NCBI GenBank assembly: GCA_030272735.1
Contig: JARXKL010000006.1
Span: forward strand, 1 to 60,616
From: Patescibacteria group bacterium
Lineage (GTDB): Bacteria > Patescibacteriota > Saccharimonadia > Saccharimonadales > UBA4665
Direction of reading: 5' to 3'
Length of the DNA stretch: 60,616 nucleotides
Shown: in pieces, positions 45,160 to 53,728 of the stretch
Layout of the letters: each line of letters starts with the position of its first letter
Numbering within the stretch: position 1 is the first letter of the stretch
Notes under the pieces: model-generated
The model's input: only the letters and a program-made list of their open reading frames with translations
The model's database searches: none
Told to the model about the DNA's origin: nothing
Program-made: the position numbers and the translations under genes

Positions 45160-45846
45160 ATGTATGTAGCGAATAAAAAAGGTAAATCGGCCCGGCGCAA
45201 ACGCCTCGTTTTATTTATAATTTTGTTACTTCTTATCGGTGCTGGCTTCTATGCCTACGGTGTTATTAAGGAAGCTCTTAAGCCGCAAACGACCATTTCA
45301 CAGTCAAAAGCAGTGCAGTCCGTCATCCGCTACGACAATAAAATGAAGCATTATGACGAGCCAGATTTTGGCATAGATTTACCAGCGAATTGGCAGCCGG
45401 TAGCCCGCGAAGCAGGTGCTTACCAGACGTATACCTGGCAAGTAAGTGACCGCGGCACTGAGGGCCAGCAAATTATGATTTTTGAAGATACTATTCCTCC
45501 AAATGCCACCGTAAACCGCGCTTTGGTTGTAGCCGGAGAAGGCGATCACCTGACCCTCAACGGCGAAGTGTCTGACGATTGCACGACGTTCACGAAGAAC
45601 ATAGCCACCACCAATAACAGAGTCAGCGTGCCTGCAAAATGGATGGGTATAGACTTTTTGTGCGATGGCTTTACGCAGGACCGTAATGTAACCGGGACAA
45701 GTTCGAGCGACGGCCTGAACACGGTAATTTTGCGAAACCCCGGCACCGGCCAGAGCCATAAATTCTTTTTTATGTACACCACGCACAGCAAAAACCCGGA
45801 TTACACGACGTTTTACGCAGCGCTGCGTAGCCTCAAAATGCAGTAA
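45160..45846 (+). CDS. membrane-anchored hypothetical protein
   Basis: 228 aa. Basic N-terminus, one membrane helix (about residues 17-36, LVLFIILLLLIGAGFYAYGV), then an extracellular domain of about 180 residues with two or three Cys. The pattern FGIDLPANWQPVAREAGAYQTYTW resembles small secreted domains of unknown function seen in Saccharibacteria. I do not recognise a family. It follows the LexA-like gene by 13 nt, and the riboswitch-like leader begins just after it. Confidence 0.55.
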   Translation: MYVANKKGKSARRKRLVLFIILLLLIGAGFYAYGVIKEALKPQTTISQSKAVQSVIRYDNKMKHYDEPDFGIDLPANWQPVAREAGAYQTYTWQVSDRGTEGQQIMIFEDTIPPNATVNRALVVAGEGDHLTLNGEVSDDCTTFTKNIATTNNRVSVPAKWMGIDFLCDGFTQDRNVTGTSSSDGLNTVILRNPGTGQSHKFFFMYTTHSKNPDYTTFYAALRSLKMQ

Positions 45847-45900
45847 TAACTACTATATCTAGCGTATCGATCGAGTGCTACAGTACTATATACAGTAATA

Positions 45901-46040
45901 ATTGAGCTGGAATCCTGTGCAATTCAGGAACTGTGCCGCAACGGTAAGGGTTAAAACCCAAGTCCGATACAGCTTCGTAAAGACTCTCGAGCAAGAGCAC
46001 TGGCGTAAGGCCACCCTCCCGCTCGACATCTGAGGGCAAA
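45901..46040 (+). ncRNA. cobalamin-riboswitch-like leader (class II type)
   Basis: The conserved blocks GGAATCCTGTGCAATTC, ACTGTGCCGCAACGGTAA and AAGTCCGATAC occur in the order and spacing of the cobalamin riboswitch core. Supporting stems: AGCTG (45905-45909)/CAGCT (45970-45974), TCCTG (45913-45917)/CAGGA (45925-45929) and GGGT (45948-45951)/ACCC (45956-45959). Downstream, the Shine-Dalgarno GAGGG (46032-46036) can pair with CCCTC (46014-46018), and TCGAGC (45987-45992) can pair with GCTCGA (46021-46026) in that hairpin's loop, around the hairpin TGGC/GCCA (46001-46013). This predicts translational control of the gene at 46041. A large P1/P2 and the long peripheral extensions of class I are not obvious. 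Confidence 0.85.
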
Positions 46041-47462
46041 ATGGCCGTAGCAGCCGAAACACTTAATTGGACATTTGAAGAAGAGCTTGAATATGTTCGT
46101 TCTCCTAAAGAGGAAACGTATGGCCGTTCGTTGACTACAATCTTCAGACTTGGGCGCTTGATGGTCGAAAATTCAGTAGCAGATGTAGCGCATAGTCCTG
46201 AGGCCGAGCAGACGAGAGCAGAATTTTATACTTCGGTGGAAGAGGGTTTCGGCACTGATAAAGAGTTAGGCGGCGGGCTGCAAGTTCGCGACTTTGACCT
46301 GAGACCGGTTATTGATGGACGAGTGATGGCTAAAGATCTTAAAACTGCAGTTTCAGAGATGACGCAAGCTGGTCTTATCTGTGCACGAGAAACTGCAGAT
46401 AAGGACAAGCGATTTCTCCCGCAGCTGACGCGATCAAAATGGGACCATCAGAACGCCTTGATAGTCGACAAAATGGTGCAAGGTGAGACTGGCTACAACA
46501 CGCGGATTATAGTTAGTCCATTCCCGGAAGAGGCGGCAGCCAAAAGTGGTAATAAATTCTGGCAGGATATAGGCTACGTACCTCACCTTAAGCGTGCATT
46601 TGTTCAGCTTTATCACGTAAATGAAGAAGGACTTCTAGCTGGCTCATTATCATTCGACGGAAGCGAGAAAGAAAAGATCCGTGAAGTACTGCATCGTCTC
46701 GGTGTCGAAATACCACTTGATGAGATCACAGATAACTACCTGGGATATGCATACATGGATACCTTGCAAGTGGACGATGCCAAGGCTTTAGGCTTAGCAG
46801 TTGCCAACGATGCGGGTGATGCTAAATATAATAAGACTACTAACACAGTTGATTTGACGCGCCAGCACCGTGCCGCAATGGAGGCGGCGTTTAATGATTC
46901 GTATATTCATGCTTGCGAATCGCATGCACGAGGAATACAGACACCAAAAACACGCCAGTTGATTATGAGTTTGGCTCACGAAGCCGGGCATTTCAACAAG
47001 CGTTATGCCAGCGCACTCTACAAAATGAGAGAAAATGAAAAGCAATTTACTGATGACGACATGGCAGTTATCCATGAGCTGCTTGTTTTTTCAACTATTG
47101 AAATGATGCGTGCCGTTCACCTTAAAGAGCCGGCACCAAATTTTGTCAGCAGTGGCGCTAGTGCAGTAGTCATGTTCAATCAGGCGCACATTGAGTCAAT
47201 GAACGAACAAGAATTCCAAAAAGTCCTGAGTGGTTTTGGCGCGACCGGTGCAAGAGAAAACCGGGTCTATTCAGCCTGCGGACTATCAATTTCACTCGGG
47301 GGTGAGCCAGGGAATGATGACCCACAAAGTGCCTTTGGTGGGTTGAGCAGCAAAGAATTATCGTGGCACGGTGGCTCTATAAAAAAAGGCAAATGTGTCA
47401 ACTGCCATAAAGACACCGATGTGGGAGTAAAAAGCTGGTGTAAAAAATGTATCAAATGTTAA
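46041..47462 (+). CDS. unrecognised protein with HEXXH motif and C-terminal zinc ribbon
   Basis: 473 aa, soluble, no signal peptide. Residues H313-E314-A-G-H317 (LAHEAGHFN) form a zinc-peptidase-like HEXXH motif, followed by acidic residues (VIHELLVFSTIE) that could supply a third ligand. The C-terminus has C452, C455, C467, C470 and C473 (CVNC, CKKC), a four- or five-Cys zinc ribbon. The remaining sequence matches no family I know. Translation should be governed by the cobalamin-like leader directly upstream, whose SD (GAGGG) ends 4 nt before the ATG. A protease or a B12-linked enzyme are possible; function is open. Confidence 0.75.
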   Translation: MAVAAETLNWTFEEELEYVRSPKEETYGRSLTTIFRLGRLMVENSVADVAHSPEAEQTRAEFYTSVEEGFGTDKELGGGLQVRDFDLRPVIDGRVMAKDLKTAVSEMTQAGLICARETADKDKRFLPQLTRSKWDHQNALIVDKMVQGETGYNTRIIVSPFPEEAAAKSGNKFWQDIGYVPHLKRAFVQLYHVNEEGLLAGSLSFDGSEKEKIREVLHRLGVEIPLDEITDNYLGYAYMDTLQVDDAKALGLAVANDAGDAKYNKTTNTVDLTRQHRAAMEAAFNDSYIHACESHARGIQTPKTRQLIMSLAHEAGHFNKRYASALYKMRENEKQFTDDDMAVIHELLVFSTIEMMRAVHLKEPAPNFVSSGASAVVMFNQAHIESMNEQEFQKVLSGFGATGARENRVYSACGLSISLGGEPGNDDPQSAFGGLSSKELSWHGGSIKKGKCVNCHKDTDVGVKSWCKKCIKC

Positions 47463-47529
47463 TGAGCCATTCGGCCTCAGGAGTATAATAAGAACAGCTA
47501 CAAACAACAAAGATGGCTGAAAGGTGACT

Positions 47530-48126
47530 ATGGCAAACAGGCGAGTTGGGGTCTATGCAGGTACGTTCAACCCGGTGCACGCCGGGCATATTGCCTTTGC
47601 GCTGCAGGCGCTCGCAACAGCCAAACTCGACGGCATTTATTTTTTGCCCGAGCGGCAGCCGCGCTACAAAAAAGGTGTTGAACATTTTGCGCACCGTTTA
47701 GCGATGCTTGATCGCGCCCTAGAGCCACATCCTAAGTTGCGAGCATTAGATTTACCAGACATAAACTTCACTGTGCAACGCACCTTGCCGAGGCTCCAAA
47801 AAATACATCCGGACGACCAGTTAGTCTTTTTAGTGGGTTCTGAACTGTTAGCGACGCTGCCAGGCTGGCCATATAGCGACCAGTTACTGAAGCAGGCCGA
47901 GCTGGTGATCGGACTCCGAGGATTCGATACCGCCGAAGACGTAGACAAAGAATTATCAGTATGGAAAATACAGCCAAAATTCACTCATATCGTGCAGAGC
48001 TACGCGCCGCGGATTTCTTCGACGGTTATTCGGGACGCGCTGCGACGCAAACAGCGGGTACAGGGCTTATTACATAGTGTTGAGCGCTACAGCGACCGAC
48101 ATTGGCTGTATGTGTCACTGGCGTAG
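47530..48126 (+). CDS. nadD: nicotinate-nucleotide adenylyltransferase-like protein
   Basis: 198 aa. The (H/T)xGH motif is FNPVHAGH and the ISSTxIR motif is PRISSTVIRD, the two signatures of NadD. It adenylates nicotinate mononucleotide in NAD synthesis. I chose the ATG at 47530 because AAAGGTG (47520-47526) is a good Shine-Dalgarno; a GTG at 47524 lies inside it. The spacing and fold fit NadD rather than CoaD. Confidence 0.9.
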   Translation: MANRRVGVYAGTFNPVHAGHIAFALQALATAKLDGIYFLPERQPRYKKGVEHFAHRLAMLDRALEPHPKLRALDLPDINFTVQRTLPRLQKIHPDDQLVFLVGSELLATLPGWPYSDQLLKQAELVIGLRGFDTAEDVDKELSVWKIQPKFTHIVQSYAPRISSTVIRDALRRKQRVQGLLHSVERYSDRHWLYVSLA

Positions 48127-48168
48127 ATATTTCCTAATAAACCGCAAGCAGTATAAGCTTGTAACAGT

Positions 48169-49263
48169 ATGACAACATTCTTATATGCACTTATTTTCTT
48201 AGCCCTGGCTCTCGGGGGTGTGATTGTTCGCAAAACGTATAACTACAAGCCCTTGCATGAACTAAAGCGCATGGCTGCCAAAAAAGATCTAGTGGCCGTA
48301 AAACTGTACCCGACGGCAGCGTATCAGAGCAGTTTGCGTGCCTTGCTCGTTGTGTATATTGCTGTAACTGGCGCGACTGGCATCGTGCTATTAGCCCGCA
48401 GCACCACAACGTTCGTGAGTATTATTGTGGTGCCGATTTTGCTGTGGGCAGCTTTTATATGGCTCCCACTGAGCAGAACAACCGCTATAGGCATGAAACT
48501 GACGCTTGCTGTAAACCCAGCAATTATGTGGCTGCTCGGCTATTTGTATCCTGTGCTGAGTCGTGCGGCTCATCTGTTGCACCGTGAGCATGATCACTTG
48601 GCGCATCCAGCAGCCCACACGGGAGTATTTGAACGTCAAGATTTTATTGCGCTTATCGAGCGCCAGCAGCACCAACCAGATAACCGGCTTAGCTACGAAG
48701 AGCTCGAAATTGCAAGGCGGGCGATGAGCTTTGACGACTACACAGTGAGCGACATTGTCACGCCGCTCAAGAAAATAAAATCTGTTTTAGCGGAGGAAAT
48801 GCTCGGGCCAATTTTGATAGACGAACTCCATAAAAGTGACCAGAATCACGTATTAGTGCGCGAATCGAAAAAAGGGCCGTTTGTTGGGACTTTGGACTTT
48901 AAGCACCTCGATCTGTTGCATACGGGCAGCGTGCATGAGGTCATGAATCCTAAGGTGTATTATCTGCATGAACAAGACGCTTTGAGTGACGCTTTGCACG
49001 CGTTCTTTATCACAAATCACCCGGTTTTTATTGTTGTTAACAGTTTTGAAGAGTATATAGGTATTATTACCATCGAAAATGTGTTGAAGCAACTCTTAGG
49101 ACACATTCCCGGTGATGACTTTGAACAGTACGCCAACATCTCTGCGGTAGCTGCGCGCCACAATAAAGTTAAAGAACTTTTGGCAGAGGTAGAAAATGAT
49201 TCTAAGGTAGAGTCAGAATCAACATCCGAAGCTAGCGCAACAGATGCCAAGCTGTTAGAATAG
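48169..49263 (+). CDS. CNNM/CBS-domain membrane protein (CorC/hemolysin type)
   Basis: 364 aa. Three to four hydrophobic helices (about 1-20, 55-75, 85-105, 115-130) followed by a cytoplasmic CBS pair (about 190-315), with FVGTLDFKHLD and YIGIITIENVLKQLLG. This is the CNNM/CorC layout of magnesium or divalent-cation transport. The C-terminal integrin-like CorC_HlyC domain is missing or replaced by a short Ser/Glu tail. It ends 5 nt before aspS. Confidence 0.8.
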   Translation: MTTFLYALIFLALALGGVIVRKTYNYKPLHELKRMAAKKDLVAVKLYPTAAYQSSLRALLVVYIAVTGATGIVLLARSTTTFVSIIVVPILLWAAFIWLPLSRTTAIGMKLTLAVNPAIMWLLGYLYPVLSRAAHLLHREHDHLAHPAAHTGVFERQDFIALIERQQHQPDNRLSYEELEIARRAMSFDDYTVSDIVTPLKKIKSVLAEEMLGPILIDELHKSDQNHVLVRESKKGPFVGTLDFKHLDLLHTGSVHEVMNPKVYYLHEQDALSDALHAFFITNHPVFIVVNSFEEYIGIITIENVLKQLLGHIPGDDFEQYANISAVAARHNKVKELLAEVENDSKVESESTSEASATDAKLLE

Positions 49264-49268
49264 GCCAG

Positions 49269-51023
49269 ATGCGAACACTTACTAAAGACACCGTCAGCAG
49301 CATTGGGCAAACTGTAACCGTAAAAGGCTGGGTGCAATCACGCCGCGATCACGGCGGTTTGATATTTATTGATGTCCGCGACCACACCGGCATTGTGCAG
49401 TTAATTATTGTCCCTGAGGATGCTGACGCTTTCGCCGTTGCCGAGCAACTGCGTGATGAATTCGTGATTACTGCCACCGGCCAGGTTCGCGAGCGCAGCG
49501 ACGAACTCAAAAACCCAAAACTAGAAACCGGCAGTATCGAAATTAAAGTAGAGCAGCTAAGCATATTGAACAAATCTCAACCCCTACCAATTCAAATTTC
49601 TGGCGACGCCATGGCCAACGAAGACCTGCGTTTGAAATACCGCTATCTCGACCTGCGCCGACCGAAAATGCAGAATATGCTGAAAAAACGGGCAGCACTC
49701 AACACCTACATGCGCACCTATATGGATGACCACGATTTTACTGAGGTGACGACGCCTATTTTAGCAAACTCAAGCCCGGAAGGCGCCCGCGACTTTTTAG
49801 TACCTTCACGTAATTACCCTGGTAAATTCTATGCATTACCCCAGGCTCCGCAACAATTCAAGCAGTTACTGATGGTCGGCGGCGTACCGCGCTATTACCA
49901 GCTTGCAACGGTTTTTCGCGATGAAGATCCACGTGCCGACCGTTTGTACGGCGACTTCTACCAGCTCGATCTTGAGATGTCGTTTGTCGAAGACGGCGAT
50001 GAAGTGCGCACCATGATGGAGCCGCTCATCAAAAACATGGTCATCGATTTTGCTGGCAAAAAATTACTGAGCGAAGACATTCCGCGAATTGGTTTCGAGG
50101 AATCTATGGACCGTTTTGGTACCGACAAGCCTGACCTGCGCTTTGGTATGGAGCTTATTACGCTCAGTGAAGAACTAGCTGGCAGTGAGTTCGCAGTGTT
50201 TGCTAACCCGCTAAAAAGCGGCGGAGTCGTTAAAGCAATTTGCGCCAAAAATGCCGCAGGTTTAAGTCGTTCACAAATAGATAAATTTACCGACATTGCG
50301 AAGTCTGAAGGTGCCGGCGGACTGGCGTATATTTCATTCGTAGACAACGAAGTAAAATCGCCGATTGCTAAGTTCTTGAAGCCGGAAGAACTAGCGGCAA
50401 TTCAGCAAAAAACTGGTGCGCAGGATGGCGATATTGTGTTCTTTGGCGCCGATACGCGGAGCACTGTGAACAAAGTACTTGGACGCCTGCGTAATGAGTT
50501 GGCCGATCACTTCGAACTGCGCGACCCAAATGTGATAGCCTTGGCCTGGATTGTAGATTTCCCATTGTATGAACTCGACGAGAAAACCAAAAAACTTGAT
50601 TTTGCCCACAACCCGTTCTCTATGCCAAAAGGCGGCGTTGAAGCATTGAAGCGTGAGGATAAATTGTCGATTATTGCCGACCAGTACGATATGGTCATGA
50701 ACGGCTACGAGATCTGCTCGGGCGCAGTGCGGAACCATAACCCAGAAATTATGTACGAAGCATTTGGCGCTCTCGGTTACAACACCGACCATGTTGATGC
50801 CAAATTCGGCGCTATGATAAATGCTTTCAAATACGGTGCACCACCGCATGCCGGCTGTGCCTTCGGTATCGACCGTATATTTATGATCCTGCTCGGCGAA
50901 AGTAATATTCGCGAAATTGTCGCTTTTCCAAAGAACGGTTCTGGCATCGACACCATGATGAATTCACCAAGCACTGTCGACGACATTCAGCTCAAAGAGC
51001 TCAACATCAAACCGCTGCAATAG
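49269..51023 (+). CDS. aspS: aspartyl-tRNA synthetase
   Basis: 584 aa, the long bacterial type with the GAD insertion domain. N-terminal OB fold (VTVKGWVQSRRDHGGLIF), class II motif 2 FRDEDPRADR, and motif 3 GCAFGIDRIFMI. It charges tRNA-Asp (and possibly tRNA-Asn if non-discriminating). No Shine-Dalgarno is seen; the gene is probably co-transcribed with the CBS protein. Confidence 0.96.
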   Translation: MRTLTKDTVSSIGQTVTVKGWVQSRRDHGGLIFIDVRDHTGIVQLIIVPEDADAFAVAEQLRDEFVITATGQVRERSDELKNPKLETGSIEIKVEQLSILNKSQPLPIQISGDAMANEDLRLKYRYLDLRRPKMQNMLKKRAALNTYMRTYMDDHDFTEVTTPILANSSPEGARDFLVPSRNYPGKFYALPQAPQQFKQLLMVGGVPRYYQLATVFRDEDPRADRLYGDFYQLDLEMSFVEDGDEVRTMMEPLIKNMVIDFAGKKLLSEDIPRIGFEESMDRFGTDKPDLRFGMELITLSEELAGSEFAVFANPLKSGGVVKAICAKNAAGLSRSQIDKFTDIAKSEGAGGLAYISFVDNEVKSPIAKFLKPEELAAIQQKTGAQDGDIVFFGADTRSTVNKVLGRLRNELADHFELRDPNVIALAWIVDFPLYELDEKTKKLDFAHNPFSMPKGGVEALKREDKLSIIADQYDMVMNGYEICSGAVRNHNPEIMYEAFGALGYNTDHVDAKFGAMINAFKYGAPPHAGCAFGIDRIFMILLGESNIREIVAFPKNGSGIDTMMNSPSTVDDIQLKELNIKPLQ

Positions 51024-51045
51024 CCATGAGAGTACTACTATTTAT

Positions 51046-51165
51046 ATGATTACGAAAATTATACAAATCGGCACCAGCTTAGGCGTAATAATTCCTAAAA
51101 AACTACTCGAAGACATGGGATTGGCGGTTGGTGATGAAATCGAAATCACTGTCACAAAAATTTAG
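51046..51165 (+). CDS. orphan MazE/AbrB-like DNA-binding protein, 39 aa
   Basis: 39 aa: a swapped-hairpin AbrB/MazE/SpoVT N-terminal fold, with the pattern TKIIQIGTSLGVIIPKKLLEDMGLAVGDEIEI. Length and motif are those of MazE-type antitoxins trimmed to the DNA-binding hairpin. No toxin gene is seen within 150 nt on either side, so it is either a solitary regulator or a relic of a toxin-antitoxin pair. The start lies 22 nt after aspS, with no evident Shine-Dalgarno. Confidence 0.75.
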   Translation: MITKIIQIGTSLGVIIPKKLLEDMGLAVGDEIEITVTKI

Positions 51166-51200
51166 CTGATAGATAATTGATTAAGGCATCATCATAAGAC

Positions 51201-51833
51201 TTAGGCGGGAGTGTTTTCCAGGGAGCGCCAAATGTACCAGCTGGCGACGGTTTCGTAAGGGTGCCAATGGTTGCCTTGGGCTACATGAGTCACTTCAGCT
51301 GGCGTGGGCGCGTGGTCAAAACCGTAGAGATCACGTATGCCGTTCCTTACTCCAAGGTCACCGACCGGTAGCACGTCGAGCCGGCCGACGCAGAACATCA
51401 AGAACATATGAGCTGTCCATTCGCCGATGCCTTTGACGTCGGTTAAAGCGTTGATTATTTCTTCATTCGACTCAGTTGAAATATCGCGGAAGTGCAAACG
51501 TCCGTCGAGTACATGCTCGGCGAGGTCGCGAACGTATAGTGCTTTAGCGCCACTGAGGCCGGCGGCGCGGAGCTCATCTATAGATTTGCTCAAGATTCCC
51601 TCAGGCGTTGGTACATTGCCGCCGAACATATCTTTGAAGCGCTGCTTTATGGCAGCAGCAGCCTTCACGCTCAATTGCTGACCGATTATGGAGTTCACTA
51701 GTGCGGCATAGTAATCGGTATGCGGCACAAACTCGGGTTTTTCTGTCTTTGCAATTACGTTAGCCAATAATGGGTCGTGCGCTCGTAAATGTTTAACAGC
51801 CTTAGCCAGGTTTGCGATTGATGCTAATTCCAT
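51201..51833 (-). CDS. DNA-3-methyladenine glycosylase II (AlkA-like)
   Basis: 210 aa, HhH-GPD superfamily. The helix-hairpin-helix is LTDVKGIGEWTAHMFLMF and the catalytic Asp region is PVGDLGVRNGIRDLYG, as in AlkA. It lacks the N-terminal AlkA domain, as is common in short bacterial enzymes. It removes alkylated bases. Convergent with the small AbrB-like gene. No FeS cluster is expected in this family. Confidence 0.9.
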   Translation of the reverse strand: MELASIANLAKAVKHLRAHDPLLANVIAKTEKPEFVPHTDYYAALVNSIIGQQLSVKAAAAIKQRFKDMFGGNVPTPEGILSKSIDELRAAGLSGAKALYVRDLAEHVLDGRLHFRDISTESNEEIINALTDVKGIGEWTAHMFLMFCVGRLDVLPVGDLGVRNGIRDLYGFDHAPTPAEVTHVAQGNHWHPYETVASWYIWRSLENTPA

Positions 51834-51939
51834 AGTTTTATTGTATCGAAGCTAGTGAACGAATATCTAGAATAGTTTACAGCCACGGTCCAAACCGATT
51901 GTTAGAGTGGATATAACGAACTCAAGATAAGGAGAATAT

Positions 51940-52917
51940 ATGCAAACACGAATACTCGGTGGTGATTTAACGGTTTCAGCGATAGGGCTTGGCTGCATGG
52001 GGATGAGCGAATTTTATGGCGCTTCCAATGAACAAGAAGCCATAGGAGTTATTAATTACGCGCTGGATAACGGCGTGAACTTTTTGGATACGGCAGATAT
52101 GTACGGGCCGTTCACTAATGAAAAGCTCGTCGGCAAAGCTATAAAAGAGCGGCGCAGTGACGTCGTGTTGGCTACAAAATTTGGCAATGAACGCAATCCG
52201 GACGGCTCATGGGTTGGCGTAAACGGGAAGCCGGAGTATGTCAAAAAGGCTTGTGAGGAGAGTTTACTACGGCTCGGCGTTGATCACATCGATTTATATT
52301 ATCAACACCGCGTTGATCCGGACGTGCCGATTGAGGACACTATTGGCGCAATGAGCCGATTGGTTGAAGAAGGCAAGGTTCGCTACCTTGGGATGAGCGA
52401 AGCCGCAGCCGCTACTATTCGAAAGGCATCAAAAGTACATAAAATCACCGCACTGCAAACTGAATATTCTTTGTGGACGCGCGATCCGGAAACTGAAATT
52501 CTCGACACCGTGCGTGAGCTCGGCATTGGATTTGTAGCCTACAGTCCACTCGGTCGTGGATTTCTGACTGCGAGCTTTAACTCGCCAGAAGAAATTCCAG
52601 AGGACGATTTTCGCAGGCGGAATCCACGCTTTCAGGGCGATAATTTTTATAAGAATATGGAGCTGGTCGAAAAAGTGAAAGAAATTGCCGAAGAAAAAAG
52701 CGTCAAGCCAGGCCAGCTGGCATTAGCATGGGTGCTGGCGCAAGGCCAAGATATTGTGCCTATTCCTGGAACCAAACATCTCGAATATTTGAAAGAAAAT
52801 ATTGCCGCCGCCAGCATTGAGCTGACCGAGGACGACCTAAAAAGATTAGACGAAGCCGTCCCTCATGGCGCAGCGGCCGGTGACCGCTACGAAAACATGT
52901 CGACTGTAAATAAATAG
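51940..52917 (+). CDS. aldo/keto reductase
   Basis: 325 aa. TIM-barrel enzyme with the catalytic tetrad visible: D in [10 protein letters not shown] in the same block, K in VLATKFGNE and H in YYQHRVD. The C-terminal [13 protein letters not shown] binds NADPH. Closest to the AKR13/YajO-type reductases of broad specificity. AAGGAG lies 6 nt before the ATG. Physiological substrate unknown. Confidence 0.93.
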   Translation: MQTRILGGDLTVSAIGLGCMGMSEFYGASNEQEAIGVINYALDNGVNFLDTADMYGPFTNEKLVGKAIKERRSDVVLATKFGNERNPDGSWVGVNGKPEYVKKACEESLLRLGVDHIDLYYQHRVDPDVPIEDTIGAMSRLVEEGKVRYLGMSEAAAATIRKASKVHKITALQTEYSLWTRDPETEILDTVRELGIGFVAYSPLGRGFLTASFNSPEEIPEDDFRRRNPRFQGDNFYKNMELVEKVKEIAEEKSVKPGQLALAWVLAQGQDIVPIPGTKHLEYLKENIAAASIELTEDDLKRLDEAVPHGAAAGDRYENMSTVNK

Positions 52918-52968
52918 AAACTGCTCGGTGTTATTGAAGCCTGCTGTTGTAGAAAGGTATGCCAGGCG

Positions 52969-52997
52969 TTGACCAAGCATCACGACAGGGTTACCAT
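52969..52997 (+). promoter_or_regulatory. candidate promoter before a 23-aa reading frame
   Basis: TTGACC (52969-52974), a 17-nt spacer and TACCAT (52992-52997) would start transcription near 53004, 29 nt before the small frame at 53033. Confidence 0.35.
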
Positions 52998-53032
52998 AAG
53001 CGTACTTAGTCTTAACGAAATAAAGAGCAAAA

Positions 53033-53104
53033 ATGAAGTTCTACCTAGTACAAAAGAAGCGAATTAATGCCTTTGCCCTCGGTTTATTGCAGCGCTTAGC
53101 ATAA
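53033..53104 (+). CDS. possible 23-aa small protein or leader peptide
   Basis: A short frame, MKFYLVQKKR at the N-terminus and an amphipathic, Leu-rich C-terminus (NAFALGLLQRLA), preceded by AAAGAG and a plausible promoter. It lies 21 nt before the gene at 53126. It is basic and could be a leader or membrane-active peptide, but may be chance. No homologue known to me. Confidence 0.25.
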   Translation: MKFYLVQKKRINAFALGLLQRLA

Positions 53105-53113
53105 ACGGTTTGA

Positions 53114-53119
53114 TACAAT
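53114..53119 (+). promoter_or_regulatory. -10 box for the 53126 gene (predicted leaderless)
   Basis: TACAAT ends 6 nt before the ATG at 53126, placing the start of transcription at the codon. No Shine-Dalgarno; the -35 region is weak. Confidence 0.5.
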
Positions 53120-53125
53120 AGGCCT

Positions 53126-53728
53126 ATGTCGCACAAAAAACCTGACAGTCAGCCGTCCAACGACGAGCAAGTGCTTATTGACCGCGTCGACGCCATGATG
53201 GATATTAAGCGCACCGATGCCGCGCCCACTCCTGCCGTAGCCCAAACATCTGCCGCAAGTCAGCCGATTGATATTTTTAAAGGTCTCAAATTAGCACCAC
53301 CCGTCGAAGATATTGTGGAAACAGATCCAGAACCGAAATCAGAACCTGAGGCTCAGCAAGAGCCATCAGCTCCGAAACTTTCTGATGAACAAGAGAACAA
53401 TTCTGAGCCAGAAGAAATACCAGTGCCGGTCAAAATTGAGCTCGAGCCAGAGGTTAAGCCTGCTCACAAGGCAAAAAAACAAACTGCTGCCGCCAAACCT
53501 CAGCCAGTTATTGATAAAGAACCAGTTGCTAAGGCAGCTGATACGACTCAACAGAAATCGTCATCAACGCTCAAAATATCAGTTATTGATGATGATGAAA
53601 CCGATAAAGCAGTCGACGATATAATTATTGCTGAAGGTGACGATTTGCTCGCGGCAGAAGACATCGCCGGTACTGTCGCTCCGACGGTGAAGCAGCAGAA
53701 AAAAGGCTTCGGCAAACTATTTGAGTGA
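53126..53728 (+). CDS. acidic low-complexity hypothetical protein
   Basis: 200 aa rich in Glu, Pro, Lys, Ala and Gln, with a disordered middle (EPEAQQEPSAPK, EPEVKPAHKAKK). The ends are slightly more ordered (QVLIDRVDAMMDIK at the N-terminus; KKGFGKLFE at the C-terminus). No membrane helix. It resembles flexible scaffold or linker proteins, without a known family. Its last 12 nt overlap the convergent LssY-like gene. It is preceded by a -10 box placed for a leaderless mRNA. Confidence 0.55.
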   Translation: MSHKKPDSQPSNDEQVLIDRVDAMMDIKRTDAAPTPAVAQTSAASQPIDIFKGLKLAPPVEDIVETDPEPKSEPEAQQEPSAPKLSDEQENNSEPEEIPVPVKIELEPEVKPAHKAKKQTAAAKPQPVIDKEPVAKAADTTQQKSSSTLKISVIDDDETDKAVDDIIIAEGDDLLAAEDIAGTVAPTVKQQKKGFGKLFE

